Part shown: positions 43,622 to 52,129 of the stretch, one piece after another
Numbering within the stretch: position 1 is the stretch's first letter
How the letters are laid out: every line of letters starts with the position of its first letter
NCBI GenBank assembly: GCA_024400915.1
Contig: JAKSLX010000003.1
Span: 1 to 64,000, forward strand
Length of the DNA stretch: 64,000 nucleotides
Direction: 5' to 3'
Source: Treponema sp.
Lineage (GTDB): Bacteria; Spirochaetota; Spirochaetia; Treponematales; Treponemataceae
Made by a program: the position numbers and the translations under genes
The notes under the pieces: generated by a model
The model's database searches: none
What the model was told of the DNA's origin: nothing
What the model saw: only the letters and a program-made list of their open reading frames with translations

Positions 43622-44317
43622 TTATTCTGCCTGGCTTACGATTTCGATTCCTGCGCTGGCTCCGATTCTTGTGGCACCTGCGTTAATCATTGCCATGGCT
43701 TCTTCGTAGCTGTGGATTCCGCCTGAAGCCTTTACGCCCATGTCAGGACCAACCGTCTTGCGCATGAGTTCAACGGCGTGTACTGTTGCTCCGTTTGGCT
43801 TTGTGCTGTAGAAGCCAGTGGATGTCTTTACGAAGTCAAAGCCTGCTTCCTTTGCGCACTTGCAGCTTTCCACGATTTCTTCGTCTGTAAGGCAGCAGGT
43901 TTCAAGAATGAGTTTTGTAAGGACTGAACCCGGTGTTTCGCGGAACATTGCGGCTTCCTTTACGCTCTTTGCTATGAAAGCAAGCTCAGCCTTAAGCTCT
44001 GTCCATTTATGTGCCTTAACGAGTCCAAGGCTGATTACAAAGTCAAGTTCATCAGCACCGTCATCAATTGCAATGTCTGCCTGTGTCTGCTTTGTTTCAA
44101 GTCCACCAGCTCCAAGAGGAAAGTCGATTACAGTGCAAACTTTTGTTGTGCTTCCCGCAAGAAGCTCCTTTGCTTTCTTGATGTATACAGGATTGATGCA
44201 AACGCTTGCAAATCCAAAGTCCTTTGCCTTGCTTACAAATGCAACAAGTTCTTCCTCTGTTGCCGTAGGTGCAAGCAATGTCTGGTCGATATAAGCTGCG
44301 ATTTCATTTTTTTTCAT
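43622..44317 (-). CDS. deoC: Deoxyribose-phosphate aldolase
   Basis: A 231-residue class I aldolase splitting 2-deoxyribose 5-phosphate into glyceraldehyde 3-phosphate and acetaldehyde. It shows VCTVIDFPLGA, DELDFVISLG and the Schiff-base Lys in FVKTSTGF, then GVKASGGI. The start at MKKNEIAAY follows GGAGAATAAAGAA; an upstream ATG overlaps that site. It is coupled through ATGA to the upstream hydrolase. Nucleoside salvage role. Confidence 0.95.
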   Translation of the reverse strand: MKKNEIAAYIDQTLLAPTATEEELVAFVSKAKDFGFASVCINPVYIKKAKELLAGSTTKVCTVIDFPLGAGGLETKQTQADIAIDDGADELDFVISLGLVKAHKWTELKAELAFIAKSVKEAAMFRETPGSVLTKLILETCCLTDEEIVESCKCAKEAGFDFVKTSTGFYSTKPNGATVHAVELMRKTVGPDMGVKASGGIHSYEEAMAMINAGATRIGASAGIEIVSQAE

Positions 44318-45252
44318 TTCTTTATTCTCCATAAAAGTTTATTGTTTTCCATATAATTTTCAATCTTTCCGTCTTTTTCAAGGCTGGAAAGGTAGGATTT
44401 TACGGTGCATAGGATCAAAAAGTAGTTTACGCTTTTCATTTTCATTCCTGCATAGTTTGCAATTGCTTCAACAAGCCCGTCATTTCCCATGTTGCCTCTC
44501 TCTATGAGTTTTAGGATAAGGTCTTCAAGTTCATAGGTAATCATGATGTTGTGTTCAGCAACGCAGCCTGCAGTTTCCACCGTAGAAATTTCACCGTGTC
44601 CCGGAACATAAAAGTCCGCCGGAGTTCTTTCGATTTTTTCAATGGAATTCCTGAATTCTTTGGGAGAGAGAATGAATGGAATCCATATTTTAGAAAGCAT
44701 CTTCATGCCAAAGAAAGCATCCCCAAGGAAGAAAACTTTTTTGTTGTCTTCTTTATCAAGGACTATGAATCCCGTCATCCCAGGACAGTGCCCCGGAAGG
44801 TCAATCATCTTGATGATGACATTACCCAAGTCGATTTCTTGATTTTCTGCAAGGATTATGTCAGTTTTTACGGGAGAATCCATGAGGAATTCCTTGGCCG
44901 CCATTTCTTTCCCCGGTTTTGAGCCTGAGTAAATGTAGCCTATGGCTTCCGGAACTTCAAGAAAACATGCTGTAGTTTTTCCTGCATAGACGGTAGAACT
45001 GAAAGTTTCAAGTACCGGTGGAATTCCTCCCGTGTGGTCCGTATGTGCATGGGTCAGGAAAATCCCTTCAACTTCCTTTCCTGGGAAAAGCTTTGAAAGT
45101 GCATCTATGAGTTCTTTCCCTGTTTCAACGGTTCCGCCTGGATCCATTAAATAAAGTCCCTGAGGTGTACTTAGGATTCCCACGTTGGTGTAGTCCAAAA
45201 GAACCCCTATGTTTTGAGTTATCTGCCTGTATTTTTCAATTGTTGGTGCCAT
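44314..45252 (-). CDS. MBL-fold metallo-hydrolase
   Basis: A 312-residue protein with the beta-lactamase-fold metal motif THAHTDHTGG (about residue 71) and further ligands in LPGHCPGMTGF, FFLGDAFFG and VPGHGEIS. The C-terminal 80 residues form a helical region resembling a winged-helix/oligomerisation tail. It could hydrolyse a thioester, phosphodiester or lactone; no substrate can be deduced. It starts with GAGG upstream and is translationally coupled to deoC. Confidence 0.85.
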   Translation of the reverse strand: MAPTIEKYRQITQNIGVLLDYTNVGILSTPQGLYLMDPGGTVETGKELIDALSKLFPGKEVEGIFLTHAHTDHTGGIPPVLETFSSTVYAGKTTACFLEVPEAIGYIYSGSKPGKEMAAKEFLMDSPVKTDIILAENQEIDLGNVIIKMIDLPGHCPGMTGFIVLDKEDNKKVFFLGDAFFGMKMLSKIWIPFILSPKEFRNSIEKIERTPADFYVPGHGEISTVETAGCVAEHNIMITYELEDLILKLIERGNMGNDGLVEAIANYAGMKMKSVNYFLILCTVKSYLSSLEKDGKIENYMENNKLLWRIKK

Positions 45253-45267
45253 CGAATCCTCAAAAAA

Positions 45268-45305
45268 AATGCCATTCCAAAAGCGTTTGCAGTCAGAATG
45301 GCATT
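45268..45305 (-). terminator. Terminator downstream of greA
   Basis: AATGCCATTC/GAATGGCATT (45268-45277/45296-45305), followed on the minus strand by eight T's. It lies between greA and the MBL gene. Confidence 0.8.
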
Positions 45306-45325
45306 CACAGTTTCAGTCTACTGAA

Positions 45326-48031
45326 TTATTTTGCAATGACAATTGACTTGACTGTCATGTCGAGCTGTTTGTCATTGATTGTAAATTTCTTGTTTTCACC
45401 GGCCTTCATGTTGAGAAGCTCGTTGCCCAATGGAGAAAGGTAAGAGATGATGCCTTCTTCAAAGTTCGATTCCCAAGGACCAAGGATTGTGTATGTGATT
45501 TCCTTGTTTTCGATGTTGTCCTGGAGTGTAACTGTTGTACCGAATGAAACATAAGAATTTGTTGCTGTTGAAGGATCGAATACTGTTGCGCGGGCAAGTT
45601 CTTCCTTGAGCTTTGTAAGCTGCTGGTTGAGGAGGGCCTGGGCCTTTCTTGCTTCGATGTATTCAGCATTTTCCTTAAGGTCTCCTTTTTCCTTTGCTTC
45701 TGCAACTTCTGCGGCGATCTTAGGCAACTGGTTCTTTTCGATATCTTCTTCGAGGGCTCTTTTTTCTTCGAGCTTTGCTGCAGTAACGATGAGTGCGCTT
45801 GAAGATTCCTGCTTTGTTTCGGCTTCCTGGAACTTGAAGTCAGGTACCTTGCTCAAGATTCCGTTTCTGAGCTGTGCCTTGTATGAAGGATCAAGGTTTA
45901 TAACGTCGTTTACGATTGTGTACATGCGGCTCATTGTTTCTGTTGAACCTTCGAGCATGTAGTCGAGCATTACGTTCTTTGTTTCGTCTCCAACTTTTCT
46001 AGCAAAGAGGAGGGTACATGCTGCCTTGATTGTCTTTTTGTTTTCTGTTGTGTTTACATGGTTTTCAATTTCCTTGAAGCAGGTAGCAATGATGTTTACC
46101 AGTGTAACAAGCTGCTTTTCTTCTGGAATTTCAGCTGCCTTGAACCATTCGTCGTCAAGACATTCTGCAATGAAATATGTAACTGCATTTCTGTTTGTGC
46201 GGTAATCGTTGAAGCAGTCCTGAACGAGGCGAACAACCTTGTCCTTCTTGTCTGAAGCAACGATTTCTTCAAGAAGTCCCTTGTCAAGAACGCTAGGGAA
46301 GAGGCGGATGTATTCTTCGTCCCACTTTGTAAGGAGCTTGATTTCATTGAGGAAAGCTCTCTTGAGGTGTGTGTTCTTTGAATCCTTGAGCTTTGTATAC
46401 ATTTCTGAAGGCTTTTCGATATCAGCGTAAAGCTGTGCAAATGTGAAGCTTGCAGGATTTTCAAATGCAGAGATTCTTCTCTTGATTTCTTCTACAACAA
46501 GATATGATGCTACAGTCTGTTCGTTTACAGTTGTTGCAGACTTAATGTATCCTGCAAAGTATGTGAACATTTCTGTAAACTGTTCGTCTGTTGGATCGTC
46601 GTTTTCTTCAAGGTAGCGAACCATGATGTCGATTCTCTTGAAGAATTCTTTTTCTGCCTTGAATTCGTTGGCAAGGCGTTCCTGCTTTGTCATTTCCTTG
46701 TCGCGAACTGTGTATTCGTTGATGTTGTTTGGATTAACGCCGAAGATTGGCTTTGCAAGTTCCTTCTGTGCTTTTGCGTGCCAGCTTGTCCACTTGGAAG
46801 CTTCGAGAATTCCTGGAACGATTTCTGCCTTGATGCGCTTTTCATCACAGCTGTTGTTGAAGCTCTTGATGATAGTCTTGAGTGCCCATTCAGGATCGTT
46901 CTTGATTCTTTCGGCAAGTTCAGCTTTCTTTACAGTCTTCTTATAAACCCAGATGTGATCCTTTTCAAGTGGCTGGAGACATTCAACTGCCATCTTCAGT
47001 GTCATTGTGTGGGTGCCTGTCTTTGCACCGAAGTTGATTACAAGTTCGTCACCCTGCTGCTTTACGATTTTTCCTGTTCCCCAGGTTCTGTGGTATACCC
47101 AGTGACCTGCTGCAAAGGCAATGTGCTTTTCAAAGTCGTTGATTGCTTCGAAAACGTTGCGTACTGAAAGGGAAAGGTTTGATGAGCGAATGTAATCGTC
47201 TACATGTGCATTGCTTGCATACTTTTCGCGGTAGCAGGCAGTGATCTCGCGGCGTGCGTCAGCGTCCTTGCTTTTGATTTCAAGAATAATCTTGAGAAGC
47301 ATGATGGCTGTATCCCACTTTGCTGTATCCTTGTAGTACTGATAGATTTCCTGAAGAAGATCTGCCGACTTTTCCTTGCTGATTGTCTTTGCAATCTTTC
47401 TCTGTGTATGGAGGAAGAAGTCAATGTCTTCTGGCCTCATCTTTGCCAGTGTAGACCATACAGGTTTTGCCATAGGAAGGTTCTTTGCCGCAATGTAGCG
47501 GAGGAGGGCCTTTTTATAGTAGCTTACTGCTGCTTCCTGGTTCTGCTGCTTTGCATAGTAGTCTGCAAGGAAGCGTGGAAGTTCAGGGTCTTCAAAATCA
47601 AGCTTGATGAGTTTTTCGTAGATTTCGCATACTTTGCTGTCATCGTTCTTGTTGAGTTCTGCCATCTTTCTGAGGGCAAGCTTGTTGTTAGGATCCTTGT
47701 CCAGTATTGTGTTGCAAACTTCTTCAACAAGGGCTTCCTTATGGTTGTTTTCAAAAATTTCAAAGAGGGAAGTGAGTGAAGTCGTATCAACGGAACCGAT
47801 GCGGAGGGCAATCATTCCCGAGAAGAAAAGGGCAATTATACTGTCTTTTGAATGAATGAGGTGTTCATCACAAATTTCTTTGATGACATTTTCGCTGCTT
47901 TCAGCGTGTGCCTGTTCAAGGGTACTAAAAAGTTCAGCAAGGTTTGAATTCGTAAAGTTTGCGATACCAGCGCGTGTCCAAGTTTCAGCCTTAAGCATTT
48001 CGCGGACTGAATTCTCAAGTGTTTCAGACAT
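45326..48031 (-). CDS. greA: GreA elongation factor with giant helical extension
   Basis: A 901-residue protein; the start at MSETLENSV follows TAGGAGCAAAGACT. The last 155 residues are a complete GreA: coiled coil with acidic tip GDLKENAEYIEARKAQ and a C-terminal FKBP-like domain with GPWESNFEEGIISYLSPLG. It rescues backtracked RNA polymerase by stimulating transcript cleavage. About 740 preceding residues are helical with TPR-like stretches (LAKMRPEDIDFFLH, KYASNAHVDDYI) and one beta-rich patch around HWVYHRTWGTGKIVKQQGDELVINF that resembles a CarD/Tudor-like fold. This architecture and length are typical of spirochaetes. The extension's role is unknown. Confidence 0.92.
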   Translation of the reverse strand: MSETLENSVREMLKAETWTRAGIANFTNSNLAELFSTLEQAHAESSENVIKEICDEHLIHSKDSIIALFFSGMIALRIGSVDTTSLTSLFEIFENNHKEALVEEVCNTILDKDPNNKLALRKMAELNKNDDSKVCEIYEKLIKLDFEDPELPRFLADYYAKQQNQEAAVSYYKKALLRYIAAKNLPMAKPVWSTLAKMRPEDIDFFLHTQRKIAKTISKEKSADLLQEIYQYYKDTAKWDTAIMLLKIILEIKSKDADARREITACYREKYASNAHVDDYIRSSNLSLSVRNVFEAINDFEKHIAFAAGHWVYHRTWGTGKIVKQQGDELVINFGAKTGTHTMTLKMAVECLQPLEKDHIWVYKKTVKKAELAERIKNDPEWALKTIIKSFNNSCDEKRIKAEIVPGILEASKWTSWHAKAQKELAKPIFGVNPNNINEYTVRDKEMTKQERLANEFKAEKEFFKRIDIMVRYLEENDDPTDEQFTEMFTYFAGYIKSATTVNEQTVASYLVVEEIKRRISAFENPASFTFAQLYADIEKPSEMYTKLKDSKNTHLKRAFLNEIKLLTKWDEEYIRLFPSVLDKGLLEEIVASDKKDKVVRLVQDCFNDYRTNRNAVTYFIAECLDDEWFKAAEIPEEKQLVTLVNIIATCFKEIENHVNTTENKKTIKAACTLLFARKVGDETKNVMLDYMLEGSTETMSRMYTIVNDVINLDPSYKAQLRNGILSKVPDFKFQEAETKQESSSALIVTAAKLEEKRALEEDIEKNQLPKIAAEVAEAKEKGDLKENAEYIEARKAQALLNQQLTKLKEELARATVFDPSTATNSYVSFGTTVTLQDNIENKEITYTILGPWESNFEEGIISYLSPLGNELLNMKAGENKKFTINDKQLDMTVKSIVIAK

Positions 48032-48090
48032 AGTCTTTGCTCCTAATATATTTATCGGGTTTCTCCCCATTTTTTCCTTTCTAAGCAGCC

Positions 48091-49020
48091 TTACCTTACA
48101 TACAGGCTGTGAATTTCGGGATCAAGAAGCTTGAGTTTAAGCAGAACTTCATTGATCTTGGAAATACTGTCCTTCTCAAGGATGTAATAGTCAATCAGCC
48201 AGAAGTAGAGGTTTATGAGGTGAGGCTTAAGGAATTCCTTGTTGCTTGAAGGATCCTTCATTTCGCCTTCCCTTGAATAAATCTCCTGCTTGAGGCGCAG
48301 CACTTCCTGTGATTTGAGCTGTCTCTTTACGTTAAAGATTCCCAGAATCACGCCGTATACAGGAATCCATTCCAAAAGGGCAGGTCCTGAATATCCCGTA
48401 TCCTCAACCTTTTCCACCAGCACTCTTATCAGTGGTGAATCAAGGAATGTAAGGTCGATTTTGCGGGCGTCCATATAGAAAGCTTCCTTGAAAAGCATCT
48501 TTGCATTTTTTGTTTCGCCGTAAAAAGCGTAGCAGTCTGCCATTTCTGCTATGAGCTGAGCTTGTCCCGGTACCATGGCATTGGCTTCTGTAAGGAACCT
48601 GAGGGCCATTTCGTAGGAACCTAGTTTCTTGTAGCAAAGTCCAGTTTTCCTAAGTATTTCCGACTTGAGCTTAGGATCCTTATCATCGTTAGCCTTGCTG
48701 TAAACTTCAAGGGCTTTGGAAAAAATGCCTTTCTTGAAGGAATAGGTGATTTTTTCACAGTCTGGACCTGCAAACTCAAGGATCATCTGGAATTTCTTCC
48801 ACTGTGCCAAAAGCCATTCTCCCTGTTCAAAAAAAGAGTTCCCTGCAATGGAATCATCTGCTTTTGCCCAAAAGTCACAGCAACGGATGGCGAACACAAG
48901 CCTTTTGTTTCCCAACTCACCCTTGAGAATTTCCTTCAGCAGTTCCAAAGGTTGCTTGAAAGTACAGGATTCAATGAGTTTGAGAGCCTCTTCAAGGGCT
49001 TTGTCCGACTGGATGCTCAT
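48091..49020 (-). CDS. Tetratricopeptide-repeat protein
   Basis: A 309-residue helical protein with TPR-like units: KALEVYSKANDDKDPKLK, GLCYKKLGSYEMALRFLTEA and MADCYAFYGETKNAKMLFKEAF. One hydrophobic stretch (ALLEWIPVYGVILGIF) near residue 220 could be a buried helix or membrane contact. No signal peptide. It lies 59 bp upstream of greA on the same strand and is likely cotranscribed, so it may assist transcription or RNA polymerase assembly; function unknown. It is read from a consensus promoter ending 8 nt before the ATG. Confidence 0.8.
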   Translation of the reverse strand: MSIQSDKALEEALKLIESCTFKQPLELLKEILKGELGNKRLVFAIRCCDFWAKADDSIAGNSFFEQGEWLLAQWKKFQMILEFAGPDCEKITYSFKKGIFSKALEVYSKANDDKDPKLKSEILRKTGLCYKKLGSYEMALRFLTEANAMVPGQAQLIAEMADCYAFYGETKNAKMLFKEAFYMDARKIDLTFLDSPLIRVLVEKVEDTGYSGPALLEWIPVYGVILGIFNVKRQLKSQEVLRLKQEIYSREGEMKDPSSNKEFLKPHLINLYFWLIDYYILEKDSISKINEVLLKLKLLDPEIHSLYVR

Positions 49021-49028
49021 AATATACT

Positions 49029-49056
49029 ATTATATAAATATAAGATTTTATGTCAA
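49029..49056 (-). promoter_or_regulatory. Consensus promoter of the TPR-greA unit
   Basis: Minus strand TTGACA (49051-49056), 16 nt, TATAAT (49029-49034), both perfect. Only 8 nt separate the -10 box from the ATG, with no Shine-Dalgarno; it is the clearest leaderless case here. Confidence 0.75.
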
Positions 49057-49269
49057 TATATGTAAAAAAAGAGCAAAGTTTATAATGTATTTCATTTTAA
49101 GTGTCAAGGGGTTTGTTGAAAAAGAATTTTTAAAAAAAATCATTTTCCTATACAGAATTTCACTGTTTTTGCTTGACCTGTTGCCCTTAAATTTGTTAAA
49201 GTCGTATGCTATAGGAAACCTTCGGGGACCGCTACTCCTCGGGGTCAAAATTTATTTAGAGGTAATAAA

Positions 49270-49584
49270 ATGTACGCAATTGTTGAATTTAAAGGCAATC
49301 AGTACAAGGCAGAAAAGGACGCTGTTCTTGAAGTAGCACATCTCGATGCTAAGGCAGGAGATACTGTTACTATTGACACTGTGCTTATGACAAGCGATGG
49401 TGCCAATGTTTCTGTTGGTACACCTTATGTTAAGGGTGCAAAAGTTGTTGTAGAAGTTGGCGAATCATTTAAGGATGACAAGGTGCTTGTTTTCAAGTAC
49501 AAGTCAAAGAAAGATTATCACCGCTTCCATGGTCACCGCGAACAGTATACTAAGGTAACTGTTAAGGATGTGGTTTTAGCATAA
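49270..49584 (+). CDS. rplU: Ribosomal protein L21
   Basis: A 104-residue large-subunit protein with MYAIVEFKGNQYK at the start and the C-terminal KYKSKKDYHRFHGHREQYT RNA-binding signature. First of rplU-prp-rpmA. Shine-Dalgarno GAGG 8 nt upstream. The GC-richer leader CTTCGGGGACCGC...CCTCGGGGTC (49219-49247) may form a hairpin of the kind used in L21 leaders. TTGCCC/TATGCT (49181-49186/49205-49210) is a possible promoter. Confidence 0.96.
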   Translation: MYAIVEFKGNQYKAEKDAVLEVAHLDAKAGDTVTIDTVLMTSDGANVSVGTPYVKGAKVVVEVGESFKDDKVLVFKYKSKKDYHRFHGHREQYTKVTVKDVVLA

Positions 49585-49601
49585 TTGCCTGAGGCAATGG
49601 T

Positions 49602-49937
49602 ATGACAACCGTTGAACTGGTGTGTGATAGAGAAGGCTGTATAAAGCGATGCAATGCAAGTGGTCATGCAGCTTTTAATCACAAAGGTGGTGATATAGTC
49701 TGTGCTGCAGAATCTATTCTGTTCAACACGGTCCTTGAGCTGCTTATGGAAACCAGCGGGGTTGTGCTCGAAACTGACAAATCTTCCCGCGGAAATCTCG
49801 CATTCAGTGTGGAAGAAAAGGGTTCCGGTAATACGGAGCGCTTAAAGTGCATGGCAGATTTTCTGAGGTGTGGGCTCAGGTCCATTTCCGAGCAATATCC
49901 TGAACATGTGCTCCTGCGGGAAAAAACTGAAGACTAG
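49602..49937 (+). CDS. prp: Prp-like cysteine protease (L27 processing family)
   Basis: A 111-residue Prp/YsxB-family protein between rplU and rpmA, the usual place. The catalytic His is in ASGHAAF and Cys in GGDIVCAAES. In Staphylococcus and other Firmicutes, Prp trims an N-terminal extension from L27. Here the L27 encoded next door has no such extension, so the protease must have another target or role. It starts 17 nt after rplU and is followed by a GGCGGAGG Shine-Dalgarno for rpmA. Confidence 0.88.
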   Translation: MTTVELVCDREGCIKRCNASGHAAFNHKGGDIVCAAESILFNTVLELLMETSGVVLETDKSSRGNLAFSVEEKGSGNTERLKCMADFLRCGLRSISEQYPEHVLLREKTED

Positions 49938-49966
49938 TCCGTTACTTGTAACGGCGGAGGATTAAA

Positions 49967-50227
49967 ATGGGACGTACTAAAGGTGGAAGCGGTGCTAAAA
50001 ACGGCCGCGATTCAAACCCTAAACACTTGGGCGTTAAAAGATTCAGTGGTGAAACTGTAACAGCTGGTTCTATCATCGTTAGACAGCGCGGTACACGTGT
50101 TCACCCGGGCAACAATGTTATGCGCGGTGGCGATGACACATTGTTTGCTACAGTTGACGGTGTTGTAAAGTTCGGCGAAAGAATGAACCGCAAGTTCGTT
50201 TCTGTTGAACCAACAGCTGCTAACTAA
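49967..50227 (+). CDS. rpmA: Ribosomal protein L27
   Basis: An 86-residue protein with GRTKGGSGAKNGRDSNPKHLG at the very N-terminus, the part that reaches the peptidyl-transferase centre, and IVRQRGTRVHPG. There is no MLxLDLQFFA-type leader, so no Prp cleavage is needed. Ends with an intrinsic terminator. Confidence 0.97.
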   Translation: MGRTKGGSGAKNGRDSNPKHLGVKRFSGETVTAGSIIVRQRGTRVHPGNNVMRGGDDTLFATVDGVVKFGERMNRKFVSVEPTAAN

Positions 50228-50252
50228 GTTTCTGATAACAGAACAACTAATG

Positions 50253-50290
50253 CCCGGCTTGACTTATCTCTTGCCGGGTCTTTTTTTTAT
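50253..50290 (+). terminator. Terminator after rpmA
   Basis: CCCGGC/GCCGGG (50253-50258/50273-50278), then TC and eight T's. A second hairpin GGGTATT-TCTG-AATACCC follows at 50293-50310, before obgE. Confidence 0.8.
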
Positions 50291-50327
50291 TGGGTATTTC
50301 TGAATACCCGTCGGGAAGGATTTTTTT

Positions 50328-51452
50328 ATGATTCAGTTTGCAGACGAAGCAACCATCAGAGTTCAGTCTGGAAAGGGCGGAAATGGATGTGCATCATTCC
50401 GTCGTGAAAAGTATATTCCAAACGGCGGTCCAAACGGTGGTGACGGCGGTCGTGGTGGAGACATAATTTTCTGTGTAAAGAAGAATTTGAGGACTCTTGC
50501 TCATTTAAGGTTTCATCCTGTCCTCAAGGCACAGAATGGCAGTGACGGTCACAGCTGGGGAAAATACGGAAAGGACGGAGAAGACAAGGTAATTCCTGTT
50601 CCTCCTGGAACTACTATCCGTGACAAGGAAACCGGCGAAATTATCATAGATTTTCCAACGGACAGTGAAGAGCAGCAGTTTACATTCCTGAAGGGTGGAA
50701 ACGGCGGCTGGGGTAACATTCACTTCAAGTCAAGTACAAATCAGGCACCTCGCCGTGCAAACAAGGGGGAACCTGGAGAAGTTCGTGAGCTTCGTGTTGA
50801 ACTTTCCGTAATGGCAGATGTTGGTCTTGTAGGTTTTCCTAATGCTGGAAAATCAAGCCTCCTTGATCTTTTTACAAACGCAAGACCAAAAATTGCACCA
50901 TACCCGTTTACAACAAAGATTCCAAACCTTGGTGTCCTCCATGTTGATACGGATACTGATCTGATTATTGCGGATATTCCTGGAATTATCGAAGGTGCAT
51001 CCGAAGGTGCAGGTCTTGGTATCAGGTTCCTTAAGCACATTTCCCGTACTGCTTGTCTTCTTTTCATGATTGACTGCAGCGACGACAATTATCTTGAAGC
51101 CTATGACCTTCTTCTTAAGGAGTTGGAAGGTTTTGGCGGTGATCTTACAAAGAAACCGCGCATTGTCCTTTGCAACAAGATTGATGTTGAAGGTGCGGAA
51201 GAAAGGGCACAGGAAGTAGTTGCAAAACTTTCAGAACGTGACAGTTCCGTTAAGGTAATTCCTGTTTCAGTAATGGCACGCAAGAATATGAATGAAGCCC
51301 GTCTTGCCATCGTTTCCCTCGTGGAAAAAATGAATGCTGAAAAGGATGCAGAAAAGAAGGTTGTTGAAGGAAAACCTGCCAAGAGTGATTTCATGGCTGG
51401 CCGTTCAGTAGACGATTCTATGGAAGTTCAGTTTCCTGGTAGCGAAGGCTGA
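50328..51452 (+). CDS. obgE: Obg/CgtA GTPase
   Basis: A 374-residue ribosome-assembly GTPase. The Gly-rich Obg fold (1-158) has GGPNGGDGGRGGDI and GGNGGWGNIHF. The G domain has GFPNAGKSSLL, switch region PYPFTT, DIPGII and NKID. A short acidic C-tail follows. It acts on the 50S subunit in the cytoplasm. It opens the group obgE-yqeK-LCP-rsfS; the nadD gene often found after obgE is not here. Confidence 0.97.
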   Translation: MIQFADEATIRVQSGKGGNGCASFRREKYIPNGGPNGGDGGRGGDIIFCVKKNLRTLAHLRFHPVLKAQNGSDGHSWGKYGKDGEDKVIPVPPGTTIRDKETGEIIIDFPTDSEEQQFTFLKGGNGGWGNIHFKSSTNQAPRRANKGEPGEVRELRVELSVMADVGLVGFPNAGKSSLLDLFTNARPKIAPYPFTTKIPNLGVLHVDTDTDLIIADIPGIIEGASEGAGLGIRFLKHISRTACLLFMIDCSDDNYLEAYDLLLKELEGFGGDLTKKPRIVLCNKIDVEGAEERAQEVVAKLSERDSSVKVIPVSVMARKNMNEARLAIVSLVEKMNAEKDAEKKVVEGKPAKSDFMAGRSVDDSMEVQFPGSEG

Positions 51453-51541
51453 TGGAAACCGGATTGGTAAAGAAATGAGGCTTGAGTCAGATGCCTTGTT
51501 CCACAAAAAGTTTTTAAGTATATTATTGACGGAATTATCTT

Positions 51542-52129
51542 ATGGAAAACAGAAACAGAATTGATGATCTCATAGAAGAAATCCGTCAGTATGCAAAAAC
51601 CGCTGAAAAACCAAAGCGCTTTGAACACAGTGTCCGTGTTGCTGAAACTGCCGAATACATGTGTTCACTTTATGGTCTTGATGAAAAAAAAGGCTATCTG
51701 GCGGGAATTGCCCATGATATTTGCAAGAACATTTCGGAGGAAGAAATGAAGGCCCTTGCAATTCAGGATGGGGAAAAGATTTCTGATGTGGAAAACCTTA
51801 AGCCGTCTCTTCTCCACGGTAGGGCAGCTGCGGTCCTTCTGAAAAATAAATTCGGTGTTGAAGACCGTGAGGTGATTCAGGCAGTTGCAGTACACACCCT
51901 TGGTGGTGTAGATATCTGTGACCTTGCAAAGGTCGTGTACAGTGCGGATAAAATTGAACCAGGCAGGGAGCAGTCCACTGATGAATATAGGGCAAGACTT
52001 TTTGCCATGCCACTGAACAGGCTGACTCTTGCCGTTGTTGAAGAAAATATGGAATACCTGAAGTCAAAGGGTAAGAAAATTGCTCCTTCAAGTATTGATT
52101 TTCAGGAAAGCCTTAGGAGCCAGTTATGA
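51542..52129 (+). CDS. yqeK: YqeK-type HD hydrolase (Ap4A hydrolase family)
   Basis: A 195-residue HD-domain protein with metal ligands FEHSVRVAE, AGIAHDICK and LLHGRAAA, and the YqeK signature VHTLGGVDICDLAKVVYSADKIEPGR. YqeK proteins hydrolyse diadenosine tetraphosphate symmetrically. It is coupled by ATGA to the following LCP-like gene. In many bacteria nadD precedes yqeK; that slot is empty here. Confidence 0.92.
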   Translation: MENRNRIDDLIEEIRQYAKTAEKPKRFEHSVRVAETAEYMCSLYGLDEKKGYLAGIAHDICKNISEEEMKALAIQDGEKISDVENLKPSLLHGRAAAVLLKNKFGVEDREVIQAVAVHTLGGVDICDLAKVVYSADKIEPGREQSTDEYRARLFAMPLNRLTLAVVEENMEYLKSKGKKIAPSSIDFQESLRSQL

